Assembly: GCA_023213235.1 (NCBI GenBank)
Contig: CP096137.1
Span: 1,815,047-1,879,046, forward strand
DNA length: 64,000 nt
Direction: 5' to 3'
From: Elusimicrobiota bacterium
GTDB lineage: Bacteria > Elusimicrobiota > Elusimicrobia > UBA1565 > UBA9628
Shown: positions 53,247-64,000 of the stretch, piece after piece
How positions within the stretch are numbered: position 1 is the stretch's first letter
How the letters are laid out: each line of letters starts with the position of its first letter
Program-made: the position numbers and the translations under genes
The notes under the pieces: model-generated
Told to the model about the DNA's origin: nothing
Database searches by the model: none
Seen by the model: the letters and a program-made list of their open reading frames with translations, nothing else

Positions 53247-53546
53247 TTAGGAGACGACGACGCCCGTCTTGACGTCGGAGACGACCTTCGCGACCGCGGA
53301 GCGCGCGACCGTGAGCTTCACCGTCTGGGAGAACTGGACCTCGAGGTCGTCGCCCTTGAAGCCGGTGATCGTGCCGTAGAGGCCGCCGTTGGTCAGGACC
53401 TTGTCGCCGGCCTTCAGGCCTTTGAGCATCGCGTCGTGCTCCTGCTGCTGCTTCTGCTGGGGGCGGATGAGCAGGAAGTAGAAAATGACGAAGATCGCGA
53501 CGATCGGCGCCAGGTTCATCAACGGGTTGGGGGCGGTCGGCTGCAT
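53247..53546 (-). CDS. yajC: Preprotein translocase subunit YajC
   Basis: 99 residues. A single membrane helix (APIVAIFVIFYFLLIRPQQ) ends in the family's RPQQK motif. The cytoplasmic part has LKAGDKVLTNGGLYGTITG. The ATG at 53546 has an AAGGAG ribosome site. It is the first gene of the long minus-strand envelope operon. Confidence 0.94.
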   Translation of the reverse strand: MQPTAPNPLMNLAPIVAIFVIFYFLLIRPQQKQQQEHDAMLKGLKAGDKVLTNGGLYGTITGFKGDDLEVQFSQTVKLTVARSAVAKVVSDVKTGVVVS

Positions 53547-53569
53547 GGTTCTCCTTATACGGGCGCGAA

Positions 53570-53599
53570 ATCCTAGCAATTTTGCCTCAATAGGGCCAA
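53570..53599 (-). promoter_or_regulatory. Predicted yajC operon promoter
   Basis: Minus strand: TTGGCC (53599-53594), 18-bp spacer, TAGGAT (53575-53570), about 23 nt before the yajC ATG. It has an ordinary leader with a ribosome site, unlike several other promoters here. Confidence 0.4.
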
Positions 53600-53612
53600 A
53601 TCAACAACTAGG

Positions 53613-53682
53613 TGCCAGGCGTTGCAGTTGCACTTTCATTCGAAGGGCCCGGCGGGGGAAAGTGCAACTGCAACGCCTGGCA
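53613..53682. repeat. 25-bp perfect inverted repeat
   Basis: Arms at 53613-53637 and 53658-53682 are exact reverse complements (left begins TGCCAGGCGTTGCAG), with a 20-nt loop. It lies between the prx terminator and the yajC promoter. It is far longer than needed for termination and may be a REP/MITE-like dispersed element. Confidence 0.85.
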
Positions 53683-53696
53683 TCCCGGTTGTAAAA

Positions 53697-53722
53697 GGCC
53701 CCGGGGGTAGTCCCCCGGGGCC
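53697..53722 (-). terminator. Intrinsic terminator of the dps-fur-prx operon
   Basis: An 11-bp perfect GC hairpin (GGCCCCGGGGG, loop TAGT on the plus strand) lies 22 nt after the prx stop. On the minus strand it is followed by TTTT. Confidence 0.85.
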
Positions 53723-53744
53723 TCGTGGTTCGCGTCCGCGTGGC

Positions 53745-54330
53745 TTAGGCGGCGGCCGAGAAGTACTCCTTGGACTTGACCGGATCGGCCTTCATGGTCT
53801 TCTTGCCCTCGGACCAGTTCGCGGGGCACACCTCGCCGGTCTTCTCGACCTGCTGGAAGGCGCGCAGCACGCGCAGGGTCTCCTCGACGGAGCGGCCGAC
53901 GGCGAGGTCGTGGACGACCGAGTAGGCGACCTTGCCCTTCGGGTTGATCAGGAACAGGCCGCGCAGGGCGACCGAGTCGTTGACGAGCACCCCGTAGGAG
54001 CGCGCGATCGACTTCGTGATGTCGGCGAGCAGGGGTACTTGATCTCGCCCAAGCCGCCTTCCTTGCGGGGGTGTTCACCCACGCGAGGTGGGAGAACTGG
54101 CTGTCGACGGAGCAGCCGAGGATCTCGCAGCCGAGCTTCTTGAACTCCGCCTGGGCGTCGGAGAACGCGGTGATCTCCGTCGGGCAGACGAACGTGAAGT
54201 CGAGCGGGTAGAAGAACAGCGCGACCCACTTGCCCTTGTAGTCGGCGAGCTGGATCTCCTTGAACGCCTTTCCGACGAGCGCCTGGGCCTTGAAGTCCGG
54301 GGCGTCCTTCTGCACGAGGGTATCGGCCAT
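53745..54330 (-). CDS. 2-Cys peroxiredoxin (AhpC/Prx1 type, frameshifted)
   Basis: 195 residues after two repairs (G5 at 54067-54071, G4 at 54030-54033). Peroxidatic Cys in [15 protein letters not shown]; resolving Cys in [25 protein letters not shown] and [15 protein letters not shown] are typical of typical 2-Cys peroxiredoxins. It reduces peroxides with an unknown thiol partner. Last gene of the dps-fur-prx operon. Confidence 0.93.
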
Positions 54331-54346
54331 GGTGTTGTCTCCTGTG

Positions 54347-54786
54347 TTATTTCTTCTTCTTATCGGTCGTCTTGGCGCACTTCGCGCACAAGCCGTGAAA
54401 ATGGACGGAATGCCCGGCCGGGACGAAGCCGGCCGTCTTCGGCGCGGAGAGGCGGTCGAGGGACGGGTCGAAGACGTCCTCGATCTTCCCGCACGCCGTG
54501 CACACGGCGTGGTGATGCGTCGCGACGATCGCGTCGTAGCGCGCCTGCGCCGTCGGCGAGTCGACCCGCGAGACCATGCCGAGGGTGTGAAGGGTCTGAA
54601 GGGTCTTGTACACCGTCGCCAGCGACAGGCTCGGGTATGCCTTGCGCAGGGACTCGTAGAGCGACTCCGCGCTCGGGTGGTCGTGGCGCGCCGCGAGCTC
54701 CTCGTAGACGGCCAGCCGCTGGTGCGTCAGCGGCACGCCCGCCTTCCGGAAGCTCTCGCGCAAGCCTTCGCGGGGGAATTCCTCAT
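54347..54786 (-). CDS. Fur/PerR-family metalloregulator
   Basis: About 146 residues if one base is added in the G5 run at 54772-54776, which joins the ATG at 54786 to the main frame. Without this the start would be a TTG at 54763. Winged-helix part: [20 protein letters not shown] and [15 protein letters not shown]. Metal sites: [16 protein letters not shown] and [11 protein letters not shown], with two CxxC pairs. Its place between dps and a peroxiredoxin points to a PerR-like peroxide sensor. Confidence 0.85.
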
Positions 54787-54790
54787 CGCC

Positions 54791-55261
54791 TTAGGATACG
54801 AAAGCCCGGAGCATCCACGCCATCTTCTCGTGGGCCTCCATCATGCCGACGAGGAAGTCCTCGGTGCCCTTGTCGCGGGCGTCGCCGGCGACGTCGCAGT
54901 CCTCGCGGAGCGAGCGGATCAGCGCCTCGTGGTCGCGCAGAAGCTCGACGAGCATCGCGTCGGCGGTGTGGACGCGCGGCGCGGCCTCCTTGAGGCGGGT
55001 CTTGGCGAGCATCTCCTTCAGAGAGCCCAGCGCGCGGCCGCCGAGGGCGCGGGAGCGCTCGGCCGTCTCGTCGATTTCGGCTTCGAGCGCCTCGTACTGG
55101 GACTCGAAGAACTTGTGCAGGTCGTTGAAGCGGGGGCCCTCGACGTTCCAGTGGAAGTTCCGGGTCTTCTGCGAGAGCACGGAGAGGTCGGCCAGCGTCC
55201 TCTCGAGAACCGCGAGGACCTCCGCGCGGGACGTCTCCTTCAAACCGATGTTCGCGTTCAT
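54791..55261 (-). CDS. dps: Dps-family ferritin-like DNA-protection protein
   Basis: 156 residues. Ferroxidase-site residues in KTRNFHWNVEGPRFNDLHKF and EAEIDETAERSRALGG; C-terminal helix AHEKMAWMLRAFVS. It forms dodecamers that store iron and protect DNA. SD AGGAGG. It is first in an operon with a Fur-family gene and peroxiredoxin. Confidence 0.93.
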   Translation of the reverse strand: MNANIGLKETSRAEVLAVLERTLADLSVLSQKTRNFHWNVEGPRFNDLHKFFESQYEALEAEIDETAERSRALGGRALGSLKEMLAKTRLKEAAPRVHTADAMLVELLRDHEALIRSLREDCDVAGDARDKGTEDFLVGMMEAHEKMAWMLRAFVS

Positions 55262-55276
55262 GGCCGCCTCCTGGTT

Positions 55277-55326
55277 GATAACTATTATCCGCTAGTAATG
55301 ATAGCAGGACCAGGAGCGGTTGTCAA
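55277..55326 (-). promoter_or_regulatory. dps promoter with Fur/PerR-like operator
   Basis: Minus strand: TTGACA (55326-55321), 17-bp spacer, TATCAT (55303-55298). An inverted repeat GATAA-TAG-TTATC (55289-55277) covers the expected transcription start. Its half-sites match those of the classical Fur box (GATAAT...ATTATC). Confidence 0.65.
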
Positions 55327-55336
55327 GCCGGGAACG

Positions 55337-56290
55337 TCACGGTTTCTTGACGGTTTTGTAGTGGCGGTATATCTCGGAGGCGGGCTCGTCGCCGGGGCCG
55401 CCGCGCGTGCGGGCGGCGCATTCGGCGTGGACCTCGTCGAGGCCTCCGCGGGTCCGCGCGGCGGAGGGGAGCTTTTCGGCGGCGATCACGCGGGCGATGT
55501 ACTCGGTCCGGACCTCGAGCGACGGGTGGGTCGGGTCGCCGCGTCCCGCGCGCGCGCCGTGGATGGGGTCGCTCTCCACCTCGGCCTTGACCTTGCGCAG
55601 CGCGTCGGCGGCGGCCGACGGGTCGTAGCCGGCGTTGGCGAGCAGGCGCAGGCTCAGCGCGTCGGCCTCGCACTCGTGGTACCAGCGCGCCTCGAGCTCC
55701 TGCTTGGACGGAACCGGGGCGGAGAACATGTCGCCGCCGCCGGTTCGCGGGTGCTTCTTGACCGTCTGCAGCAGCTGTTCGTGATGGGCGCGCAGGTGGT
55801 GGACGAGCTCGTGGGCGATCACGGCGGCGACCTCGTCCTCGCTGTCCATGATCGCGGCGACCTCGGGGTCGACGCGCAGGACGCCGGACGACATCGAGGC
55901 CGAGGGGCTGCCCCAGGAGGAGTCGTTGACGCGCAGAGCCAAGGGCGCGGCCTGCATGGCCTTCTCCAGGCCTGAGCCGGCGATCAGACGTTCGAGCACC
56001 TTCTCGAAATAGGCCTTGGTTTTGGGGATCGTGAAGCGCACGACGCGCGGGTCGTCGTTGTCCTTGAGCCAGGCGTCGCGCGCCTGCGCCTGCGCGCGGC
56101 GGGAGGCGGCGGAGAACTTGGAGCGGTCGTACGCTTCGACCGGGAAGGGGACCGTGCGCGTGAAGACGGGCTCCGGCGCGACGGCGCCGCCGTCCCGGGC
56201 GGCCCGGAGCGGGTTTATAGGCAGTTCGAAGGCCGGCATCTGGGCGGCGGCGGGAGAGGCCAGCAGCAGGAGCCAGGCGGTCATGGTCAT
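55337..56290 (-). CDS. Secreted M48-family metallopeptidase
   Basis: 317 residues with a signal peptide (AWLLLLASPAAAQ). Zinc motif VAAVIAHELVHHLRAHHEQ (HExxH) and the third-ligand segment WYHECEADALSLRLLANAGYD, which is the ExxxD helix of M48. Probably a periplasmic BepA/LoiP-like protease. A -10-like TAACCT lies 6 nt before the ATG. Confidence 0.88.
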   Translation of the reverse strand: MTMTAWLLLLASPAAAQMPAFELPINPLRAARDGGAVAPEPVFTRTVPFPVEAYDRSKFSAASRRAQAQARDAWLKDNDDPRVVRFTIPKTKAYFEKVLERLIAGSGLEKAMQAAPLALRVNDSSWGSPSASMSSGVLRVDPEVAAIMDSEDEVAAVIAHELVHHLRAHHEQLLQTVKKHPRTGGGDMFSAPVPSKQELEARWYHECEADALSLRLLANAGYDPSAAADALRKVKAEVESDPIHGARAGRGDPTHPSLEVRTEYIARVIAAEKLPSAARTRGGLDEVHAECAARTRGGPGDEPASEIYRHYKTVKKP

Positions 56291-56356
56291 GCCTAAAGGT
56301 TAGCCGGGGAGGGAGGCTTCGTCAGGTGGCCAAGGGCCCAGGCCATCTGGGACCCC

Positions 56357-56392
56357 GAAAAGAAGCCGCCCGGCTCTTTTGAGCCGGGCGGC
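56357..56392 (-). terminator. Intrinsic terminator of hppA
   Basis: Arms GCCGCCCGGCTC (56365-56376) and GAGCCGGGCGGC (56381-56392) form a 12-bp hairpin with a 4-nt loop. On the minus strand it is followed by a T-rich stretch (TTCTTTTC). It begins 20 nt after the hppA stop. Confidence 0.85.
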
Positions 56393-56412
56393 GGTGTTCT
56401 CGACTCGTCCCT

Positions 56413-58576
<2,164 letters not shown>

Positions 58577-58642
58577 TCAAGTCCTCCGCGTATCGTTGTG
58601 CGTCCCGTGTTATCGGGCGTTATGTTTTAGCGAGCGGTGGGG

Positions 58643-58672
58643 ATTATACGGAAGCGCGGCCCCGACGGTCAA
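58643..58672 (-). promoter_or_regulatory. hppA promoter
   Basis: Minus strand: TTGACC (58672-58667), 18-bp spacer, TATAAT (58648-58643). The leader is about 60 nt and includes GGAGG before the ATG. Confidence 0.7.
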
Positions 58673-58690
58673 GAGAGCGCGAAAAAATCG

Positions 58691-59914
58691 TCATTTTTCC
58701 GAGGCCTCCCGCGCGGCTTTTTCGGCCAGCGCCAGGTCGAGCGAACGACGCGCGTAGACGGGCGGATCCTTCTCGCCGAGCACGTACGTCCACAGCGAGA
58801 TCGAGTCCCGCCAGACGGGAAGCTGGGCGCGCAGGCCCGCGGCCGAGACGGCGGCGAGCGCGGCGGCGGCGAGCAGGGACGCGGGCCGCGGAAGAGACAG
58901 GCAGGCCCCGCCGAGCGCGAGATGGAGGAAGACCGCGGGCAGGTACGCGGAGCGGTCGTGCGCGACGACCCGGCCCTGGAACGCCATGAGCAGGCTCGGC
59001 GCCAGGCACAGCGCGTAGGCGGCCCACGCCGCCGCCGCCGCGCGGCCGCGCGAGGCGAACGCCGCGGCCAGCAGGACGGACAGGAGCGCGACGCCGAGCG
59101 AAGGCTCGACCCAGTAGTCGACCGTCAGCCCGGCGGGGACGAGGATCTTGCCGAGCAGGAGCACGGGGCCGTTGAGCACGCGGGTGTCGAGGACGAATTC
59201 GTGTCCCGGGGCGAGCAGAAGTTTGGAGCGAGCGTTGAGCCAGGAGAACAGCAGGGCGGCCGCCGCGAACGGAAGAAGCTCGAGCCAGGGCCCGCGCTTG
59301 CTCATGTCCCGTTTCAGAATCGCCCAGTCGAGAAGAAGAAGGACGGCCGGCAGGGCCGCGCCCTTCCAGCGGCACAGGCTCGAGACGACGTACAGCGCGA
59401 GCGCGAGGGGGACGCGGCGCGAAGGCGCTCCGCTCCAGGCGAGCAGCGCCGCGAGGAAGAACGCCGTCGACAGCAGGTCCGGCAGACCGGTCGCCCAGGC
59501 CACGGGCTCGGCGCGCAGCGGGTGAAGCGCCCACGTCAGCGCCGACAGTCCCGCGGCGAGCGCGGCGTCGCGCGCGGACGCCTTCGGGAACGCCGCGCGC
59601 AGGACGCGCTCCGACCACAGCGCGAGCAGGGCCGCGCACGCCGCGTGGGCGAGCCAGCTCGCGAGGTGATAGGCCGAGGGGTTGAGTCCTTGGACGCGGA
59701 AGATCAGGGCGTAGGACAGCCAGCCCAAGGGCTGATACGTCCCGTACTCGAGGCTCGTGAGCATCCACCGGAGGTTTTCGGCCGACAGCTCGCGCAGGCG
59801 CGGGTTGTCGAGGATGAGCCAGTAGTCCTCCAGGTTGACGAACGAGTGTCCCAGCGCGGGCAGGAACGCCCAGGCGGCGGCCAGCGCCGCGGCCGCCGCG
59901 GCGGCGAGCCTCAC
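58691..59914 (-). CDS. TMTC-like multi-spanning membrane protein
   Basis: 407 residues, a paralogue of the gene at 703-2193: NLEDYWLILDNPRLRELS, YQPLGWLSYALIFRVQGLNP and LTWALHPLRAEPVAWATGLPD match the other copy. About nine membrane segments; the C-terminal TPR tail is reduced to one helix pair. GTG start in GTGA overlap with the DUF2723 gene. Probable membrane glycosyltransferase (GT39/TMTC-like) by family. Confidence 0.75.
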   Translation of the reverse strand: MRLAAAAAAALAAAWAFLPALGHSFVNLEDYWLILDNPRLRELSAENLRWMLTSLEYGTYQPLGWLSYALIFRVQGLNPSAYHLASWLAHAACAALLALWSERVLRAAFPKASARDAALAAGLSALTWALHPLRAEPVAWATGLPDLLSTAFFLAALLAWSGAPSRRVPLALALYVVSSLCRWKGAALPAVLLLLDWAILKRDMSKRGPWLELLPFAAAALLFSWLNARSKLLLAPGHEFVLDTRVLNGPVLLLGKILVPAGLTVDYWVEPSLGVALLSVLLAAAFASRGRAAAAAWAAYALCLAPSLLMAFQGRVVAHDRSAYLPAVFLHLALGGACLSLPRPASLLAAAALAAVSAAGLRAQLPVWRDSISLWTYVLGEKDPPVYARRSLDLALAEKAAREASEK

Positions 59915-61637
59915 GGCCTCTCCATTAATAAGGACAGGCGCGCGGCCTCGGAGGCGTGCCGGACGGGGTCCAGGCGGGAGCCGAGCCACGCCGCCATGAT
60001 CCGGCGCGAGCCCGCGAGGTAGACCTCCTGCGTCCAGGCGCGCGCCGGCGGCGCCGCCGTCTCCGGGGCGTCGAGGAAGCGGCGCGCGTCGGCGGCCGGA
60101 TCGCTCCGGGTCTTCGCGCTCTCGATCCGGACGAGCGAGCCTTGCGGAACGCTGTTCGGAAAGGACGCGAGCACGGGGCCGAGGACCGCGGGCACGGCGA
60201 GGACGTCGCGGCCGGGGTTCAACCGCTTCCACGCGCCCCAGTCGAAGGACAGGCCGGAGTCCTGGGCGGGCAGGACGAGGTCGGGGTAGGCTCGGCGCAG
60301 TCGGCGCACGTAAGGAGGAAAGCCGAACATCGTCGGCGCGACGAAGGCCCGCCCGCCGCCTTGCCCCCGGACGAGCTCGAGCTCGAGCGCGGCGAAGACG
60401 TCGTCGTCGGCTCCCAGGATTATCACGTCGCCAGGCTTCGTGTCGCGGAGCATGGCGCGGACGTGGTCGAGCAGGGGATTCTCGCGCGCGAGCGACAGCG
60501 GCCGCCACGCGAGCGGCCCGAGCGCCGCGGCCGCGGCCAAACCCCAGGCGAGCGCCGGGCGCGTGCGCCGCGCCAGAGACTCCGCGCCGCGGCCCGCGAG
60601 GGCGAACACGGCGATCAGCGGCAGGAGGTGGAAGCGCGCGGCGACCGCGCGCGCGTACGCCTCGTCGACGAAGGCCGAGGACTGCGCGGAGCTGAAGACG
60701 AGGTAGACGCCGGCGGAGACGGCGAGCCAGGCCGCCCACGCCGCGAGCTCGCGGCGCGAGGTCCGCCACAGGAAGGCCGTCCCGAACGCCGCCAGCGCGA
60801 GCGCGGCGGGGCCGGCGTGCGTCCACGCCGACGACAGGAACCAGCCGAGGTGCTCCGCGAACCGGCCCGGCGCCACGGTCAACGCGGGCGCGGCCGCCGC
60901 GAGCTTGAGCGGCCCGCCGAGGCCCGTGCGCAGGAAAAGCCCCGGCATGTCGCCGAGCCCCGAGACCTCGAAAAGGTTGTAGCCAGGCGCACCCGCGGCC
61001 AGGCGCGCGGCGAGCAGCAGATAAGGGAAGGCCAGCGCGCCGGCGGCGAGCGCGGCCGCCCTGAGCGCCTCGCGGGCCGAGGGGCGGCGCGCGGAGAGCC
61101 AGACGACGAAGGCGGGGACAAGGAAGACGTAGGTCGGGTGGTGCGAGAGGCCGAGGCCGAAGCACAGCGCGAAGAGGCGCAGGTCGCGCGGGCGTCCGTC
61201 GCGTCCCCAGGCCGCGGCGAAGAGGGCCGCGCCGACCGCCAGCAGATCGTTGAGGGCGCGGACCTCGGCGACGAGCGAGTAGTACCAGAACAGGGGCGAG
61301 AGCGCCATGAGCAGAGCCCCCGTCAGCGCCGCGGCGGGGCGCGAGCCCAGCCCGCGCAGGAGCAGGAAGAGAACCGACGCCGCGCCCGCGTGCAGGAGCC
61401 CGGACAGTCCGTTGACCGCCGCTCCCGCATTCTCCCACGGCAGGCGCGACCACGCCCAGCCGAGCGCGGTCAACAGAGGGTAGCCGGGCGGGTGCGGCAC
61501 CGCCCAGAGCAAGGCGGCGAGGACGTGCTGGGGGAGTCGCCGGGCCCGTAGGAACGCGACCTCCCGAGCCAAAACAAGACGGCCAGACCCGCGAACAGCG
61601 CCCCCGCGAGCGCGGCGTCCCGGCTCGGCTTTTTCAC
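59911..61637 (-). CDS. DUF2723 membrane protein (frameshifted)
   Basis: 575 residues after one repair (G5 at 61530-61534). Polytopic. The family signature is GPGDSP at the first loop and AVPHPPGYPLLTALGWAW. Other segments are YYSLVAEVRALNDLLA and GLSHHPTYVFLVPAF. C-terminal soluble part with GDVIILGADDDVFAALELE. DUF2723 belongs to the GT-C superfamily. Overlaps both neighbours by 4 nt. Confidence 0.8.
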
Positions 61638-63575
61638 CGCTTGAGCCCCAGGAACGCGACGGCGGGCAGGGCGAGCAAAGAGAGCAGGACGCCGAGCGCG
61701 AAGGACGCGGGCGCGTAGCGCAGGACGAAGCGGTGGCGGCCGGCGGCGAGGGGCACGGCGCGCAGCGCCCAGTCGGCGGGCAGGACATCGTAGGAGGCCT
61801 GCGCGGACCCCGGCAAAGCGTCGGCCCGCCAGCCCGTCGCGTACGAGTCCGCCACGACGAGGACCGCGGGCGACGGCAGCTCGGCCTCGATCGTCAGCGA
61901 GTCGGAGTCCTCGGCGACGACGCGCGCCGAGCCGCCGGTTCCCGCGGGGTCGGGCGCGGGGACGGGCTCGCGCTCCAGCACCGCCGTCCGCTCCGGATCG
62001 AAGCCCGGCGCCAGCACCGCGGCCAGGGCGTCCTCGCGTCCGCGCGCGAGCGTCCAAGCGCGCGCGAGCAGCAGCCGCGGCAGCGTCGGGGCCAGTTCGC
62101 GGACGTGCGGGGCCGGGCGCGTCAGCACGGCGCGCACGCGCAGCAGGCGCAGGACCGGGTGCTCGCGCCGCAGGATCAGGCTCGAGCCGGCCTCGGCGGC
62201 AGGCACGCCCTGCGAGGCGAAGACGAGCTCCGCCCAGCGCCGGGGCACGAGCTGGCCGTAGCCCCACGGCTCGGGCACGCCGAGCGCCAGGCCGGAGTTC
62301 GGGTCGGTCCGCAGGTCGAACAGCGCGCGTTCGCCGGGCGAGAACGCCGCGGCGGCGCGCTCCCAGGCGGCGGGCAGCTCGCGCGCGATCGGATCGGCGG
62401 GGGCGTTGAGGACGCCGAAGGCGAGGGCCTCGAACACGACGAGCAGCGCCAGGAAGCGCCCGGCGTCGCGGCCGCGCGCGGCGGCCAGGTCGACGCCCGC
62501 GGCGGCGAGGACCGACAGGAACGCGCAGGCCGGCAGGGCCAGGCGCGCGGGCGCGCGGAACAGCGAGCCCAGCGGCAGGAACCGCGCCGCCCCGAAGGCG
62601 AGAAACAGCAGGACCGCCGCCGCCGCGAGCGCGGGCCGTCCCTCGCGGCGCGAGCCCGCCCACGCCGCGAGCGCGAGGGCGCCGCCGCCCAGGTGCAGGG
62701 ACGTCTCCCAGAAGTAGGGGTCGCCCTTGAGCGCGTCCGCGAGGCCGGCGGAGAACGCGAGGCTGAGAAGGGCGCCCGGCCGCAGCGCGAACGCCGACGG
62801 GCCTCCCGGCGCCCCGGCCCAGCGCGTCGACTCGGCGGCGGCCTCGAGTCCGGGCAGCCACTGGACCGCCGAGAGCGCCGCCGCCGCGAGAGCGGCCCCG
62901 CCGAGCGCGCGCGCGAAGCGCGCGCGCTGCCGCGCGCGGGCGCCTCGAGGAGCGCGTGCAAGCACGCCGCGAGCGCCGCGATCCACGCGGCCTGCGGGTT
63001 CCCGGCGAGCACGATCAGCGCGCCGCAGACGGCCGCCGCCGCCGTCCAGCGCGCCGACGGCGCCCGGCGCAGCTCGTCGACGCACAGGAGCAGGCCGGGA
63101 ATCCAGGCCGCGCCGCACAGGTACGGCAGGTGCCCCGCGTACAGCCGCAGGAACAGCGGGCCGCACAGCATGAACGCCGCCCCGCCGGCGACGGCCCCTC
63201 GCGCGAGGCGCCGCGCCGGCGCGCCCACGCGTAGGCCAGGACGCCGGCCAGCCACACGTGCAGGAACATGACGGCGTCGAGCGCGGCCTCGAGCGGGAGG
63301 ATCAGATGCAGCCAGTTCGGCGGGTACAGCAGGGCCGGCTCCATGCTCCCGTGAAAGGGATGACCGCCGAACGCCCACGGGCTCCACAGCGGGAAGCGCC
63401 CCGCCGCGAGCTCGGCGAAGCCCCAGCGCCGCCAGCCGGCGAACTGCGCGGCGACGTCGTTCCAGCGCCCCGTCGCGACGAGGACGGGGGAGAGCAGGGC
63501 CTGGCGCAGGACGAAGGCCGCGAGCGCGCCCAGCACGGCGGCGGCGGCGGCCTCGGCCCTCGCCGCGCGGCTCAC
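61634..63575 (-). CDS. YfhO-like GT-C membrane protein (frameshifted)
   Basis: 647 residues after two repairs (C4 at 63195-63198 and near 62938-62940). Polytopic: RFPLWSPWAFGGHPFHGSME, LCGPLFLRLYAGHLPYLCGA, IVLAGNPQAAWIAALA and LKGDPYFWETSLHLGGGA are typical of the YfhO family. The C-terminal beta domain has VVADSYATGWRADALPG and RHRFVLRYAPASFALG. GTG start overlaps the tgt stop. Probably a sugar or lipid transferase. Confidence 0.8.
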
Positions 63576-64000
63576 TTCGGCGGCTCGTAGCGCGCGCGGA
63601 ACTCCGCGCGCGCGGCCTCGAAACGGCCGGCCCGGATGGAGGTTTGGATCGCGCGCGCAACCTTCTCCATGAACTGCAGGTTGTGGTAGGAGAGCAGGCG
63701 GTAGGCGATGAGCTCCTTGGCGCGCAGCAGGTGGCCGAGGTAGGCCTTCGTGTAGCGCGCGCAGACGAAGCAGTCGCACTCCGGATCGAGAGCCGTAAAG
63801 TCTTTGCGAAAACGGGAGTTGGTGACGTTGAACTTCCCGCCCGAGGCCATGACCTGTCCCGTGCGCGCCACGCGCGTCGGGTACACGCAGTCCATCATGT
63901 CGACGCCGCAGGCGACCGAGTCCCACAGGTCGAGCGGGGTGCCCACGCCCATCAGGTAGCGCGGACGGTCCTCTCTGAGAAGCGCGGTCGTCTCGGTGAG
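63572..64000 (-). CDS. tgt: tRNA-guanine transglycosylase (5' partial)
   Basis: The C-terminal 142 residues; the 5' part is beyond the window end. Visible are RYLMGVGTPLDLWDSVACG, the nucleophile Asp region GVDMMDCVYPTRVAR, and the zinc site CDCFVCARYTKAYLGHLL with a later His (SYHNLQ). It exchanges guanine for a queuine precursor in tRNA anticodons. First of a four-gene operon with membrane glycosyltransferase-like genes. Confidence 0.94.
   Translation of the reverse strand, partial: LTETTALLREDRPRYLMGVGTPLDLWDSVACGVDMMDCVYPTRVARTGQVMASGGKFNVTNSRFRKDFTALDPECDCFVCARYTKAYLGHLLRAKELIAYRLLSYHNLQFMEKVARAIQTSIRAGRFEAARAEFRARYEPPK

Overview
The window is GC-rich chromosomal DNA from a diderm (LPS-bearing) bacterium. 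Kdo, heptose, lipid A kinase and Lpt transport genes are all present. Surface proteins end in FlgD/T9SS-like C-terminal domains and sit next to PorV-like membrane proteins. There is no rRNA or other decisive marker; a phylum such as Elusimicrobiota, or a relative of the FCB group, fits, but that is inference. About three dozen genes carry apparent frameshifts. Every one examined is repaired by adding a single base to a short homopolymer, mostly G/C, so the sequence looks like an incompletely polished long-read assembly. Genes are annotated across these breaks.

Layout. 1-3 kb: end of a methyltransferase, a TMTC-like membrane protein with a TPR tail, and an OmpR-type regulator. 3-10 kb: a lower-GC accessory island with a HEAT-repeat protein, an intact IS3-family (IS407-group) element with a 4-bp target duplication, a secreted zinc-phospholipase-C-like protein, then a run of at least two further IS3-like elements that truncates a surface-protein gene. 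9.7-18.5 kb: two modules, each a large or truncated protein with a FlgD-like C-terminus followed at once by a PorV-like gene, with a gluzincin peptidase between them. 18.5-20.5 kb: two tandem paralogous secreted proteins of unknown function. 20.5-33.8 kb: uvrA, an HNH protein, nadB, a gamma-carbonic-anhydrase-like protein, a degenerate sensor kinase with a receiver protein, a neutral-ceramidase-like enzyme, feoAB, an M48 peptidase, a TPR protein and a small DUF5678-like protein.

53.5-33.8 kb (minus strand) is one unbroken run of 22 genes with gaps of at most 18 nt, mostly 4-nt start/stop overlaps: yajC-secD-secF, an unknown gene, a DUF374 acyltransferase, waaA, a fused heptosyltransferase, two GT4-type glycosyltransferases, a GT2, a polysaccharide deacetylase, a second heptosyltransferase, lpxK, a DUF3108 protein, rfaE1, kdsB, pyrG, kdsA, a small membrane protein, lptC, lptA and lptB. 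It joins protein export, LPS core synthesis, CTP supply and LPS transport.

55.3-53.7 kb (minus) is a dps-fur/perR-peroxiredoxin operon with a consensus promoter, a Fur-like operator and a strong terminator. Then come an M48 peptidase, the membrane pyrophosphatase hppA with its own promoter and terminator, and a minus-strand operon of tgt (partial), a YfhO-like protein, a DUF2723 protein and a second TMTC-like protein.

Several genes have a -10 element only 5-7 nt before the start codon, often with a -35 at 16-18 bp, suggesting that leaderless transcription is common here.
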